A DNA stretch of 13,322 nucleotides from Planctomycetota bacterium (lineage in GTDB: Bacteria > Planctomycetota > Planctomycetia > Pirellulales > Lacipirellulaceae). Positions within the stretch are counted from its first letter, which is position 1; every line of letters starts with the position of its first letter. Shown here in pieces: positions 7,991 to 13,322 of this stretch. The stretch spans positions 1 to 13,322 of the forward strand of contig JAADIN010000124.1 of assembly GCA_013151315.1 (NCBI GenBank). Direction: 5' to 3'. The position numbers were made by a program, and so were the translations under genes. Under the pieces are notes generated by a model. It saw only the letters and a program-made list of their open reading frames with translations, made no database searches and was not told where the DNA came from.

Positions 7991-8568
7991 TTCCTTCCCT
8001 CTTGTGCATTCTTGTGCCAACTTTGCTCAGCGTCGGCTGCGAATTTTCTCGGAGCGAGGTTTCTGATTCGAAGCAATCCGACGACCGGGCCAAAGCTGAT
8101 TTTGATTGGGCCATGGAGCGATTGCGACGGGCGATCGAAACCTTCACCCCTTCCGGAAATCTCGGCTTGAGTATCAAACGCGAGCTGTCCTATGAATTCA
8201 TTCCTCCCAACTCGCCTCAATCCAATTGCACCGCACGGGTAATCGTCGATTCGAAAACGGCCTATCGGCCCAAACGATTCTACCCGGCCGCGGACGAGGA
8301 GCTATCGGTCGATCCCAAAGCTGTCGACAACGCCTTTACGGAAGAAGAGTTACAGGCCAAGCGAGCGAACGATCCGACAGGTCTCCAGGACGATTTTGTA
8401 GTCGGTCTCCCTCCGAAGGCTCCGATCGTAGATCCTCTTGTAAACGCCCCAAGCCGTGAAGAACGAATCGTCTACGAATTGGTCTATCGAGACAAACGCT
8501 GGCAGTTAGAAACCCAGCCCGAATCGGAACACGAACGATTGTGGTTTGAATACGCGCTTCAGCAGTAA
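7939..8568 (+). CDS. Small conserved-type lipoprotein, function unknown
   Basis: The product has 209 residues from a TTG start. The frame is open from the ATG at 7903, which would add 12 residues (MATKSHKKEVRT). Residues 1-33 are a lipoprotein signal peptide: basic RAIRPFR, a hydrophobic core VFLCFSWLFPSLLCILVPTL and a lipobox LSVGC, with Cys34 as the likely acylated residue. The mature part starts with an acidic/Ser-rich linker and an amphipathic segment (about AKADFDWAMERLRRAIETF), then a beta-rich domain ending VYELVYRDKRWQLETQPESE. No named domain is recognised. The gap to the previous gene is 77 bases with no promoter I can see, so cotranscription is plausible. The signal-peptide DNA coincides with the long hairpin at 7903-7990, so part of this N-terminus seems to derive from a repeat element. 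The gene converges on floA, 13 bases away. Confidence 0.7.
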   Translation: MSRAIRPFRVFLCFSWLFPSLLCILVPTLLSVGCEFSRSEVSDSKQSDDRAKADFDWAMERLRRAIETFTPSGNLGLSIKRELSYEFIPPNSPQSNCTARVIVDSKTAYRPKRFYPAADEELSVDPKAVDNAFTEEELQAKRANDPTGLQDDFVVGLPPKAPIVDPLVNAPSREERIVYELVYRDKRWQLETQPESEHERLWFEYALQQ

Positions 8569-8581
8569 GGCAACTCGACGA

Positions 8582-9577
8582 CTATTGGCGACCGTTTTGC
8601 GGGGCCGTCTGGAGATTGCCATCGCGAAAGGCTTGTGCCATGGCTAAGGGAACCTCGGCTTGTGCGAGGATGACCATCGCTTGATTCTCGGCGACGTTGG
8701 CTTTCATTTCTTGCTCGAGGGCAACTGCGTTGGCGCGTCGCTGTTCTGCCAGGGCCTGGGCTTTGCGCGTATCCGCCTCGGCCTGATCGGCTTGGAGTCG
8801 CGCGCCGATGTTTTCGCCAATGTCGATGTCGGCAATGTCGATCGAAACGATTTCGAAGGCCGTATGCGCATCCAACCCGCGCTCAAGCACGGCCTTCGAG
8901 ATGCGATCGGGATTTTCCATGACCTTCAAATGATCTACTGACGAACCGATGGAAGTAATGATTCCTTCGCCAACGCGAGCGATAATCGTCTCCTCGGTGG
9001 CGCCGCCGATCAACTGAGATAAGTTGGTTCGCACAGTAACTCGGGCACGAATTTTCAGCTCGACCCCATTCTTCGCCACCGCGCTAAGGGTCGTCTTCGA
9101 CGATTTACTGGGATCCGGGCAGTCGATCACTTTGGGATAGACGCTCGTTCGTACGGCGTCGAGCACGTCGCGTCCGGCAAGATCGATGGCTGCCGCTCGA
9201 TCAAAATCCAAATCGATGTCGGCCCGGTGGGCCACGACAATGGCATTAATCACCCGTGGCACATCGCCACCTGCCAGGAGATGGGCTTCCAATCGCGAAG
9301 TCGTGATGCCCGTCTCGGGATCGGTTCCCACGCCGGCTTGCATGGCCATGATCTTGGCGTCGACAATAGTACGCGGATTGACCTGCCGCAAACCCATGAA
9401 AATCAAACTTAGGGGGTCGATACGAGCGTTCGACATGTAGGCTTGCAACCAGAGCGAAAAATATCTCGCAAAGAAGACGAAAAAAACCAAGACCAGCAGG
9501 CCAAGAAAAGCAAACAGGCCCAACAGAAGCATCTCGGTGGTTTCGGCTGCCGCCAATAGGGGAAAGTGAATCGTCAT
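8582..9577 (-). CDS. floA: FloA, flotillin-like membrane scaffold protein
   Basis: The product has 331 residues, the same length as Bacillus subtilis FloA. It has an N-terminal hydrophobic segment (about residues 14-41, EMLLLGLFAFLGLLVLVFFV onward) that embeds in the cytoplasmic membrane. Next comes the characteristic SARIDPLSLIFMGLRQVNP-like region (here SNARIDPLSL...RQVNPR), an SPFH domain (SSKTTLSAVAKNGVELKIRA, IGGATEETIIARVGEGIITS) and a C-terminal coiled coil rich in EA/QA repeats (QADQAEADTRKAQALAEQRR and after). FloA proteins oligomerise in functional membrane microdomains and affect membrane protein organisation and fluidity. The start is supported by AGGAAAGG about 9 bases upstream. 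No nfeD-type gene, a frequent flotillin partner, lies beside it in this window. mnmA lies 72 bases upstream on the same strand. Confidence 0.95.
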   Translation of the reverse strand: MTIHFPLLAAAETTEMLLLGLFAFLGLLVLVFFVFFARYFSLWLQAYMSNARIDPLSLIFMGLRQVNPRTIVDAKIMAMQAGVGTDPETGITTSRLEAHLLAGGDVPRVINAIVVAHRADIDLDFDRAAAIDLAGRDVLDAVRTSVYPKVIDCPDPSKSSKTTLSAVAKNGVELKIRARVTVRTNLSQLIGGATEETIIARVGEGIITSIGSSVDHLKVMENPDRISKAVLERGLDAHTAFEIVSIDIADIDIGENIGARLQADQAEADTRKAQALAEQRRANAVALEQEMKANVAENQAMVILAQAEVPLAMAQAFRDGNLQTAPQNGRQ

Positions 9578-9619
9578 CGGTTTTTGCCTTTCCTGGAGTA
9601 ACTCATGCTACGGGCCTGC

Positions 9620-9625
9620 ATCATA
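9620..9625 (-). promoter_or_regulatory. floA: Possible -10 box between mnmA and floA
   Basis: On the - strand the 72-base gap holds TATGAT, a 5-of-6 match to the -10 consensus, about 42 bases before the floA start. No good -35 hexamer is present at 16-18 bases upstream. floA may therefore have its own start or may simply be cotranscribed with mnmA. Confidence 0.25.
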
Positions 9626-9649
9626 GTCGATTTTCGGACAACACAAAAG

Positions 9650-10762
9650 TCACTCGATCCAGCCGCCACCCAGCGTGCGATCGCCATCGTAGCAGACCAC
9701 CGCTTGGCCTGGGGCTACGCCATACTGGGGCTTAGCAAAGCGAATGTGCAAGCGATTTTCTGGCAGGCGTTCTAAGGCTGCCTCGACCGGGGCAGCGTTG
9801 TAGCGAATCTGCACTTGGCAGTTTCCGGGAATGTCGGCACCGTCAACTAGCCAATTCGTCTCAGCTGCGGTCAGGTCTTCGCGCTGTAGGTCCTCGCGAT
9901 CGCCTAGCGTCACGCGGCGTGTCTCTCGATCGATCTGGACGACAAATTTAGGCTCGCCAAGTGCGACGCCCAAACCTTTGCGCTGTCCAATTGTAAACCC
10001 TTCGATCCCCTCATGTTGACCAACGACCGTGCCATCAGGGGTGACCAGTTCGCCTGAGGTGTCGCACGGTTCTCGACGGGCGCGCACAAAAGCGTCGTAC
10101 CGACCGCTGGTCACAAAACAAATTTCCTGGCTGTCTTTTTTCTCAGCAACATTCATCCCCAGAGTAGCCGCGATCTGACGAATTGCCGGTTTTTCGTACG
10201 CGCCGACCGGTAGCAACATCCGCGACAAAAACCTGCGCTCGATTCCAAAGAGGACATACGACTGGTCTTTGTGCGTGTCGCGGCCGCGCAGTAATTTTGG
10301 CGATCCGTACTCCGACGATCCGTCGGATTGCGGCTGCTCGAGACGAGCGTAATGCCCCGTGGCGACGAATTCCGCTCCGACGCTGTCGGCATAATCAAAC
10401 AGTTTTCCGAATTTGATCCAGTTGTTGCACTGCACACATGGGTTCGGGGTCCGGCCGACCGTGTACTCGTCGACAAAGTACTTGATAATCCGACTGAACT
10501 CTTCGTCCAGATTCAGGGCATAGAACGGAATGTTAAGTTTGTCGGCCACCCGACGGGCGTCCTCGGCGTCGGCGGCGGTGCAACAGCCCTGTTTGTGATC
10601 GAGGCGGTTGATGATTGGGAGCGGTTGAGTGTCGCAAGCCACGGGTGACTGATGGCCGTGGCGCATGAAGACGCCCACGACGTCGTAACCTTGCTCTAGC
10701 AGCAAATGTGCCGCGACGCTCGAATCGACTCCCCCCGACATTGCTAGAACTACGCGTGTCAT
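9650..10762 (-). CDS. mnmA: tRNA-specific 2-thiouridylase MnmA
   Basis: The product has 370 residues. It catalyses ATP-dependent 2-thiolation of wobble uridine 34 in tRNA-Lys, tRNA-Glu and tRNA-Gln, taking sulfur from a persulfide relay. Visible landmarks are the PP-loop SGGVDSS (residues 9-15), DHKQGCCTAADAEDARRVAD (about 55-74), GRTPNPCVQCNNWIKF (103-118) with the expected nucleophile Cys112, GHYARL (136-141) and SQEICFV with the second catalytic Cys215. The C-terminal FTIGQRKGLG and the beta-barrel ending ALGGG-like DRTLGGGWIE are also family features. The start is set at 10762 because MTRVVLAMSGGVDSS is the canonical N-terminus. The reading frame continues open upstream to 11824, but that part is antisense to prfB and is not homologous sequence. 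No ribosome binding site is obvious. prfB is divergent with 125 bases between the starts. Confidence 0.97.
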   Translation of the reverse strand: MTRVVLAMSGGVDSSVAAHLLLEQGYDVVGVFMRHGHQSPVACDTQPLPIINRLDHKQGCCTAADAEDARRVADKLNIPFYALNLDEEFSRIIKYFVDEYTVGRTPNPCVQCNNWIKFGKLFDYADSVGAEFVATGHYARLEQPQSDGSSEYGSPKLLRGRDTHKDQSYVLFGIERRFLSRMLLPVGAYEKPAIRQIAATLGMNVAEKKDSQEICFVTSGRYDAFVRARREPCDTSGELVTPDGTVVGQHEGIEGFTIGQRKGLGVALGEPKFVVQIDRETRRVTLGDREDLQREDLTAAETNWLVDGADIPGNCQVQIRYNAAPVEAALERLPENRLHIRFAKPQYGVAPGQAVVCYDGDRTLGGGWIE

Positions 10763-10795
10763 AACAATCGAGTCTAGAACGGAAGCGGTGATACG

Positions 10796-10827
10796 TCTAC
10801 AATGGCACATGTCTATAATGCCACATG
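10796..10827. repeat. 16-bp tandem duplication carrying two -10-like boxes
   Basis: Bases 10796-10811 (TCTACAATGGCACATG) and 10812-10827 (TCTATAATGCCACATG) are adjacent copies differing at two positions. Each contains a -10-like hexamer, TACAAT (10798-10803) and TATAAT (10814-10819). No convincing -35 hexamer is seen upstream of either. The duplication lies in the shared control region of prfB and mnmA. Confidence 0.8.
10814..10819 (+). promoter_or_regulatory. prfB: Likely -10 box for prfB
   Basis: A perfect TATAAT lies 68 bases ahead of the prfB start. The sequence 17 bases upstream (ATACGT) is a poor -35, so the promoter may be weak or activator dependent. A transcript from here would include the 12-bp hairpin at 10828-10858 in its leader. 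Confidence 0.4.
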
Positions 10828-10858
10828 AAAGCCGGGGGGGTTGCAACCCCCCGGCTTT
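10828..10858. repeat. 12-bp GC-rich hairpin in the prfB leader
   Basis: AAAGCCGGGGGG (10828-10839) pairs perfectly with CCCCCCGGCTTT (10847-10858), leaving the 7-base loop GTTGCAA. It lies between the -10 box and the GGAG ribosome binding site (10875-10878) of prfB. No poly-T tract follows on +, so it looks more like a dispersed hairpin element or leader structure than a terminator. Confidence 0.8.
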
Positions 10859-10887
10859 GGCACCCCCTTTCTTTGGAGTCCTGTAAC

Positions 10888-12010
10888 ATGCCGCTGGAAA
10901 AAGAATGGATCGACCGAGCTGCTGCGATTCACGCGATGATTCTCCAGTTGCGGGACTCTCTTTGACTGCCCTGCCAAAGCAGAGCAAATCACAGCGATCG
11001 ACGCCGAAATGGCGGACCCGAGTTTCTGGAATGACCAAGAAAAAGCCCAGGAACGGGTCGGCCTGCGCAAGTCGCTGATCGGTCTGGTCAAGCCGCTGGA
11101 CGACTCCCAATCGGAGAGCGACGACCTGTCGGCCATGATCGAGATGGCCGGCGAAGACGAAGCATTCGCTGCCGAAGTACCCCCTGAGGTCGAACGGCTC
11201 GAATCGGTTCTTGAGCAGCTCAAGCTCCAAGCCTTGCTGAGCGGCACCCACGACGCAGCGGGGGCAATTCTTACGATCAACGCGCGCGACGGAGGCACTG
11301 ACGCCAACGACTGGGCTGAGATGCTTCTGCGAATGTACATCCAATGGGCACAGAAAAACGACTACACCGCGTCGCTCATCGATCGCCAGGACAACGAAGA
11401 GGCCGGCATCAACAATGCCACGATCGCGATTCGCGGCCCAATGGCCTATGGCTATCTTCGAGGCGAGTCGGGCATGCACCGGCTGGTTCGCATTAGCCCG
11501 TTCAACTCGGAAGGCAAACGGCAAACGAGTTTTGCGGCTGTCGATGTGTCGCCCGAAATTCCTGATTCGGTCGATATTGAAATCGACGAATCGGACGTAC
11601 GCATCGATACCTACCGGGCAAGCGGAGCCGGCGGACAGCATGTCAACAAGACCGATAGCGCGATCCGGCTGACGCACGGGCCGACGGGCATCGTGGTTCA
11701 GTGTCAGAACGAGCGTAGCCAACACAAGAACCGTGCGACCGCCTGGAAAATGCTTCGCGCGCGCATGGCCCGCCACGAAGAAGAAAAACGCGAAGCCGAG
11801 GAGGCAGCCAAGTACCAGCAACAAGCGAAGACCGGTTTTGGTTCACAGATTCGCAACTATTTCCTGCACCCCGACCAGCGTGTAAAAGACGCACGCACGA
11901 AATTCCAAATGGGAAATTTCCAGGCCGTGCTTGATGGCGATATCCAAGGATTTCTTGATGCCGTACTCCGCTGGCGAGCAGGCCAACCCCTCGAGGAGGA
12001 AGCATCATGA
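10888..12010 (+). CDS. prfB: Peptide chain release factor 2, programmed +1 frameshift
   Basis: The product has 373 residues if ribosomes shift +1 at CTT TGA C (10960-10966). RF2 recognises UGA and UAA and triggers peptide release. The ATG at 10888 has GGAG 9 bases upstream and encodes MPLEKEWIDRAAAIHAMILQ, LRDSL before the in-frame TGA at 10963. After the shift translation continues DCPAKAEQITAIDAEMADPS and onward to the stop at 12010. Landmarks match RF2: the discriminator SPF (203-205) and the GGQ motif in SGAGGQHVNKTDSAIRLTHG (248-250), positions almost the same as in E. coli. The sequence upstream of the slip site (CGGGAC, 10951-10956) keeps only part of the internal Shine-Dalgarno-like element known from E. 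coli. When RF2 is scarce the TGA is read slowly and the shift is favoured, giving autoregulation. The gene overlaps the next one by ATGA. Confidence 0.96.
10960..10966 (+). promoter_or_regulatory. prfB: RF2 programmed +1 frameshift site
   Basis: CTTTGAC places an in-frame TGA as codon 26, preceded by a slippery CTT and followed by C, a poor termination context. It is the canonical prfB recoding site. Reading resumes at GAC (10964-10966) in the frame that stays open to 12010. It should not be treated as a disabling mutation. Confidence 0.95.
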
Positions 12011-12573
12011 GCCAAACCTCGCCCCCTCCGATTGTGGTTTCGCAAGAAGGAATACAGATCGAGTTCTACTGGACTGGCGATCGGTTCGCCCACACAATCC
12101 TCGGCACTCACGACACTCACGGCGGCCAGCCGGTCCCGCTCCTAGAATCGATCGAAGGCAGCCCCGAGGACCACTTTCCTGCGAGCCCGCCGCTCGTGGA
12201 TTTGCACCAACAAGACGAAACGATCTTTCTCACTGGGGCCACCACTGCGGGCCACTGGTCGATGAGCATCGAATCCGAGGAGTCCGGGTTTTTGTTCGAC
12301 ACGGCTTGCCGCGTCAAGTCGTTACCCGGGAGCTTCACGAGCAGCTATCGGTTTGCCAAATCGGTGCAAGCCAGCCAGTGCGATTCATCGCTAATTTTAA
12401 GCACCGCCTCGGGCAGTTTCCGTTTAGAATCGCTGCCGCTGCCCGACGCCCAGAAATCGCTTTCTTGTCAGTTGGCGGTGGCGGGAAACGAAGTCCTGCT
12501 GAAAAGTCACGCGCAAGAAGGCAGTGCATTGCCAATGACGGTGCGTTGGCGGTATCGGCTGATTGCGATCTGA
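12007..12573 (+). CDS. Unrecognised protein translationally coupled to prfB
   Basis: The product has 188 residues and no family I recognise. Its ATG overlaps the prfB stop as ATGA (12007-12010), and GAGGAGGA (11993-12000) inside prfB gives a strong ribosome binding site 6 bases upstream, so the start is well supported. There is no signal peptide or membrane segment, so the product is probably cytoplasmic. The sequence is rich in Ser, Thr and alternating hydrophobics (QEGIQIEFYWTGDRFAHTIL, DETIFLTGATTAGHWSMSIE, SLILSTASGSFRLESLPLPD, MTVRWRYRLIAI), suggesting an all-beta fold with repeated beta-sandwich-like strands. Coupling implies production in proportion to RF2, but a functional link is not shown. 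Confidence 0.75.
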   Translation: MSQTSPPPIVVSQEGIQIEFYWTGDRFAHTILGTHDTHGGQPVPLLESIEGSPEDHFPASPPLVDLHQQDETIFLTGATTAGHWSMSIESEESGFLFDTACRVKSLPGSFTSSYRFAKSVQASQCDSSLILSTASGSFRLESLPLPDAQKSLSCQLAVAGNEVLLKSHAQEGSALPMTVRWRYRLIAI

Positions 12574-12584
12574 CAGAAGTAGCC

Positions 12585-12601
12585 GCGATGCGACGCATCG
12601 C
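12585..12601. repeat. 8-bp perfect palindrome
   Basis: GCGATGCG and CGCATCGC flank a single central A. It overlaps the outer base of the long hairpin that follows by three bases, so it is probably an alternative fold or flank of the same element. An operator role is possible but nothing supports it. Confidence 0.6.
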
Positions 12602-12700
12602 TGGGAACCCCAGATTGTGCCCAAAATCGCCTTTCAGGATCGGCAATGCGGGTCATTGCCAGAATCGGCGATTTGAGGCACAATTTGGGGGTTCCCAGCG
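12599..12700. repeat. 102-base imperfect hairpin element
   Basis: The outer arms 12599-12631 and 12667-12700 form about 31 pairs: CGCTGGGAACCCC with GGGGTTCCCAGCG (13 pairs), then 10 pairs with one G-T wobble, two mismatches and 8 more pairs ending GGCGATTT with AAATCGCC. One G (12687) is bulged. The apex folds again: GGCAATG 12642-12648 with CATTGCC 12654-12660 and a 5-base loop. It fills most of the 167-base gap between two + genes. No T-run follows. It could be a dispersed MITE- or REP-like element, or the core of a structured RNA. Confidence 0.8.
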
Positions 12701-12740
12701 ACCCGTTCAACACCCAAATACCACACCCCAATAAAAACCG

Positions 12741-13295
12741 ATGGTCTATCAGCAGATCGAGAAGGTCAAACAAGAATACACCGACAAATACGTCGTGGTA
12801 GACGCTGATCAGCCTGAATTGGCGCGATTCGGTGATTTGGTAGGCCAAGTAAAAACCGTCAACATGAGCGGTCGGGCGCTGGTTGAATTTGGCGACTACC
12901 ATAAGAACATCGCTTGGTACGACATCGATCTCGACTACCTCAAGGTCGTCGACAAGCCGGCCCCGCAAGACCCCAAACAAGCAGCTGCCAAGAAAAAGTC
13001 CGCGGCCAAACCGGCTGCGAAAAAAGCCGACGCCGGTGGCGAGAAAAAGCTCTCGCCGCTGGAAATGGCGCGCATGCAGGATTCTGGCGGGAAAAAGCCG
13101 GCAGCCAAAGCCAAACCCTCGACGGCAGATATCTTGGCCGCCGCCCGTGGCGACTCCGCTCCTGCCGCCAAGGCGGAGCCGAAAAAAGCGGCAGCGCCGG
13201 ACCCTCCCGCTGCGGCAGCACCGGGGAAGGTCGACCGCTCAAAAATGTCGGTCGACGAGATGGTTGCCTATTGCCGCGAGAAGGATGCTGGTTAG
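12741..13295 (+). CDS. Small protein with Lys/Ala/Pro tail and three repeated motifs
   Basis: The product has 184 residues and no named family. Residues 1-72 form a compact, probably beta-rich domain (EYTDKYVVVDADQPELARFG, VGQVKTVNMSGRALVEFGDY, IAWYDIDLDYLKVVDKP), reminiscent in size of SH3-like folds. From about 73 it becomes a low-complexity Lys/Ala/Pro tail, with three spaced helix-like motifs: KLSPLEMAR (103-111), KPSTADILAAAR (125-136) and KMSVDEMVAYCR (168-179), the last close to the C-terminus REKDAG. The pattern is K-x-S-x-x-D/E-M/I. The tail resembles histone H1-like proteins in composition, but the ordered N-terminal domain argues against a simple DNA-compacting protein. No Shine-Dalgarno sequence is visible before the ATG. 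The long hairpin separates it from the prfB operon, so it may have its own promoter. Confidence 0.8.
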   Translation: MVYQQIEKVKQEYTDKYVVVDADQPELARFGDLVGQVKTVNMSGRALVEFGDYHKNIAWYDIDLDYLKVVDKPAPQDPKQAAAKKKSAAKPAAKKADAGGEKKLSPLEMARMQDSGGKKPAAKAKPSTADILAAARGDSAPAAKAEPKKAAAPDPPAAAAPGKVDRSKMSVDEMVAYCREKDAG

Positions 13296-13322
13296 CGGGG
13301 TATCGTTTTTCACTCCGGCGAT

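Noticed and set aside
7382..8020. 212-residue Phe/Arg-rich frame on the - strand
   Set aside because: It is antisense to two supported genes and ends in repeat-derived sequence, a typical source of spurious ORFs.
10888..10965. Short ORF ending at TGA, or prfB as a pseudogene starting at ATG 11009
   Set aside because: The TGA is the known RF2 recoding site, and the N-terminal residues before it match RF2, so the gene is intact.
10763..11824. Upstream extension of the mnmA reading frame on the - strand
   Set aside because: It stays open only because it is antisense to prfB. The canonical MnmA N-terminus begins at 10762, and the extension has no related sequence.
11931..12734. 267-residue + strand frame overlapping prfB end and the next gene
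   Set aside because: It is out of frame with two supported genes, Arg/Pro/His-rich as shadow frames often are, and crosses the hairpin.
12507..12980. 157-residue frame on the - strand across the long hairpin
   Set aside because: It runs through the inverted repeat and is antisense to the start of the gene at 12741, with no recognisable product.
1..13322. CRISPR array, tRNA genes, insertion sequences, toxin-antitoxin or phage defence genes
   Set aside because: I looked for spaced direct repeats, cloverleaf-like arms and transposase or nuclease motifs and saw none. The repeats present are hairpins or short tandem units.

Overview
The window looks like chromosomal DNA from a planctomycete, most likely of the Pirellulales type. 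The evidence is a TIGR03790-family secreted protein, very large TPR envelope proteins, a secreted protein ending in acidic DD-F-F/GD motifs, a FloA flotillin, and short genes of a conserved-hypothetical style. Several unrelated hairpin or repeat elements sit in the gaps and run into gene ends. This placement is inference from gene content; no rRNA or other taxonomic marker is present. I see no tRNA, rRNA, CRISPR array, transposase, phage gene or plasmid gene.

Left half, + strand (337-8568): four consecutive genes whose products all appear exported or membrane anchored. They are a TIGR03790-family secreted protein (337-2133), a 1426-residue TPR protein with one N-terminal membrane anchor (2280-6560), a secreted TPR-like protein with a long acidic tail (6716-7861) and a small lipoprotein (7939-8568). 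The first three longest open frames begin upstream of the likely starts. Signal peptides, ribosome binding sites and promoter-like elements move the starts to 337, 2280, 6716 and (TTG) 7939. The cluster reads as an envelope or secretion-related module of unknown function. TIGR03790 as a family tends to occur in genomes that carry exosortase, so a cell-surface sorting or matrix role is a reasonable guess.

Middle, - strand (8582-10762): mnmA (tRNA 2-thiouridylase) followed 72 bases later by floA (flotillin-like scaffold). floA converges on the lipoprotein gene with only 13 bases between the stop codons.

Right half, + strand (10888-13295): prfB, divergent from mnmA, is read through a programmed +1 frameshift at an in-frame TGA (CTT TGA C, 10960-10966). 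An ATGA overlap links it to an unrecognised 188-residue gene. A 102-base imperfect hairpin follows. The last gene encodes a small protein with a conserved-looking N-terminal domain and a Lys/Ala/Pro-rich tail holding three spaced helix-like motifs.

The most unusual signal is the set of structured repeats at gene boundaries. These are a 15-bp hairpin (103-142), head-to-head arrays of 7-bp units spanning the end of the TIGR03790 gene (2084-2169), a long hairpin that encloses the ribosome binding site and start of the lipoprotein gene (7903-7990), a 16-bp tandem duplication carrying two -10-like boxes and a 12-bp GC-rich hairpin ahead of prfB, and the long hairpin at 12599-12700. At least two of these appear to have been taken into coding sequence.
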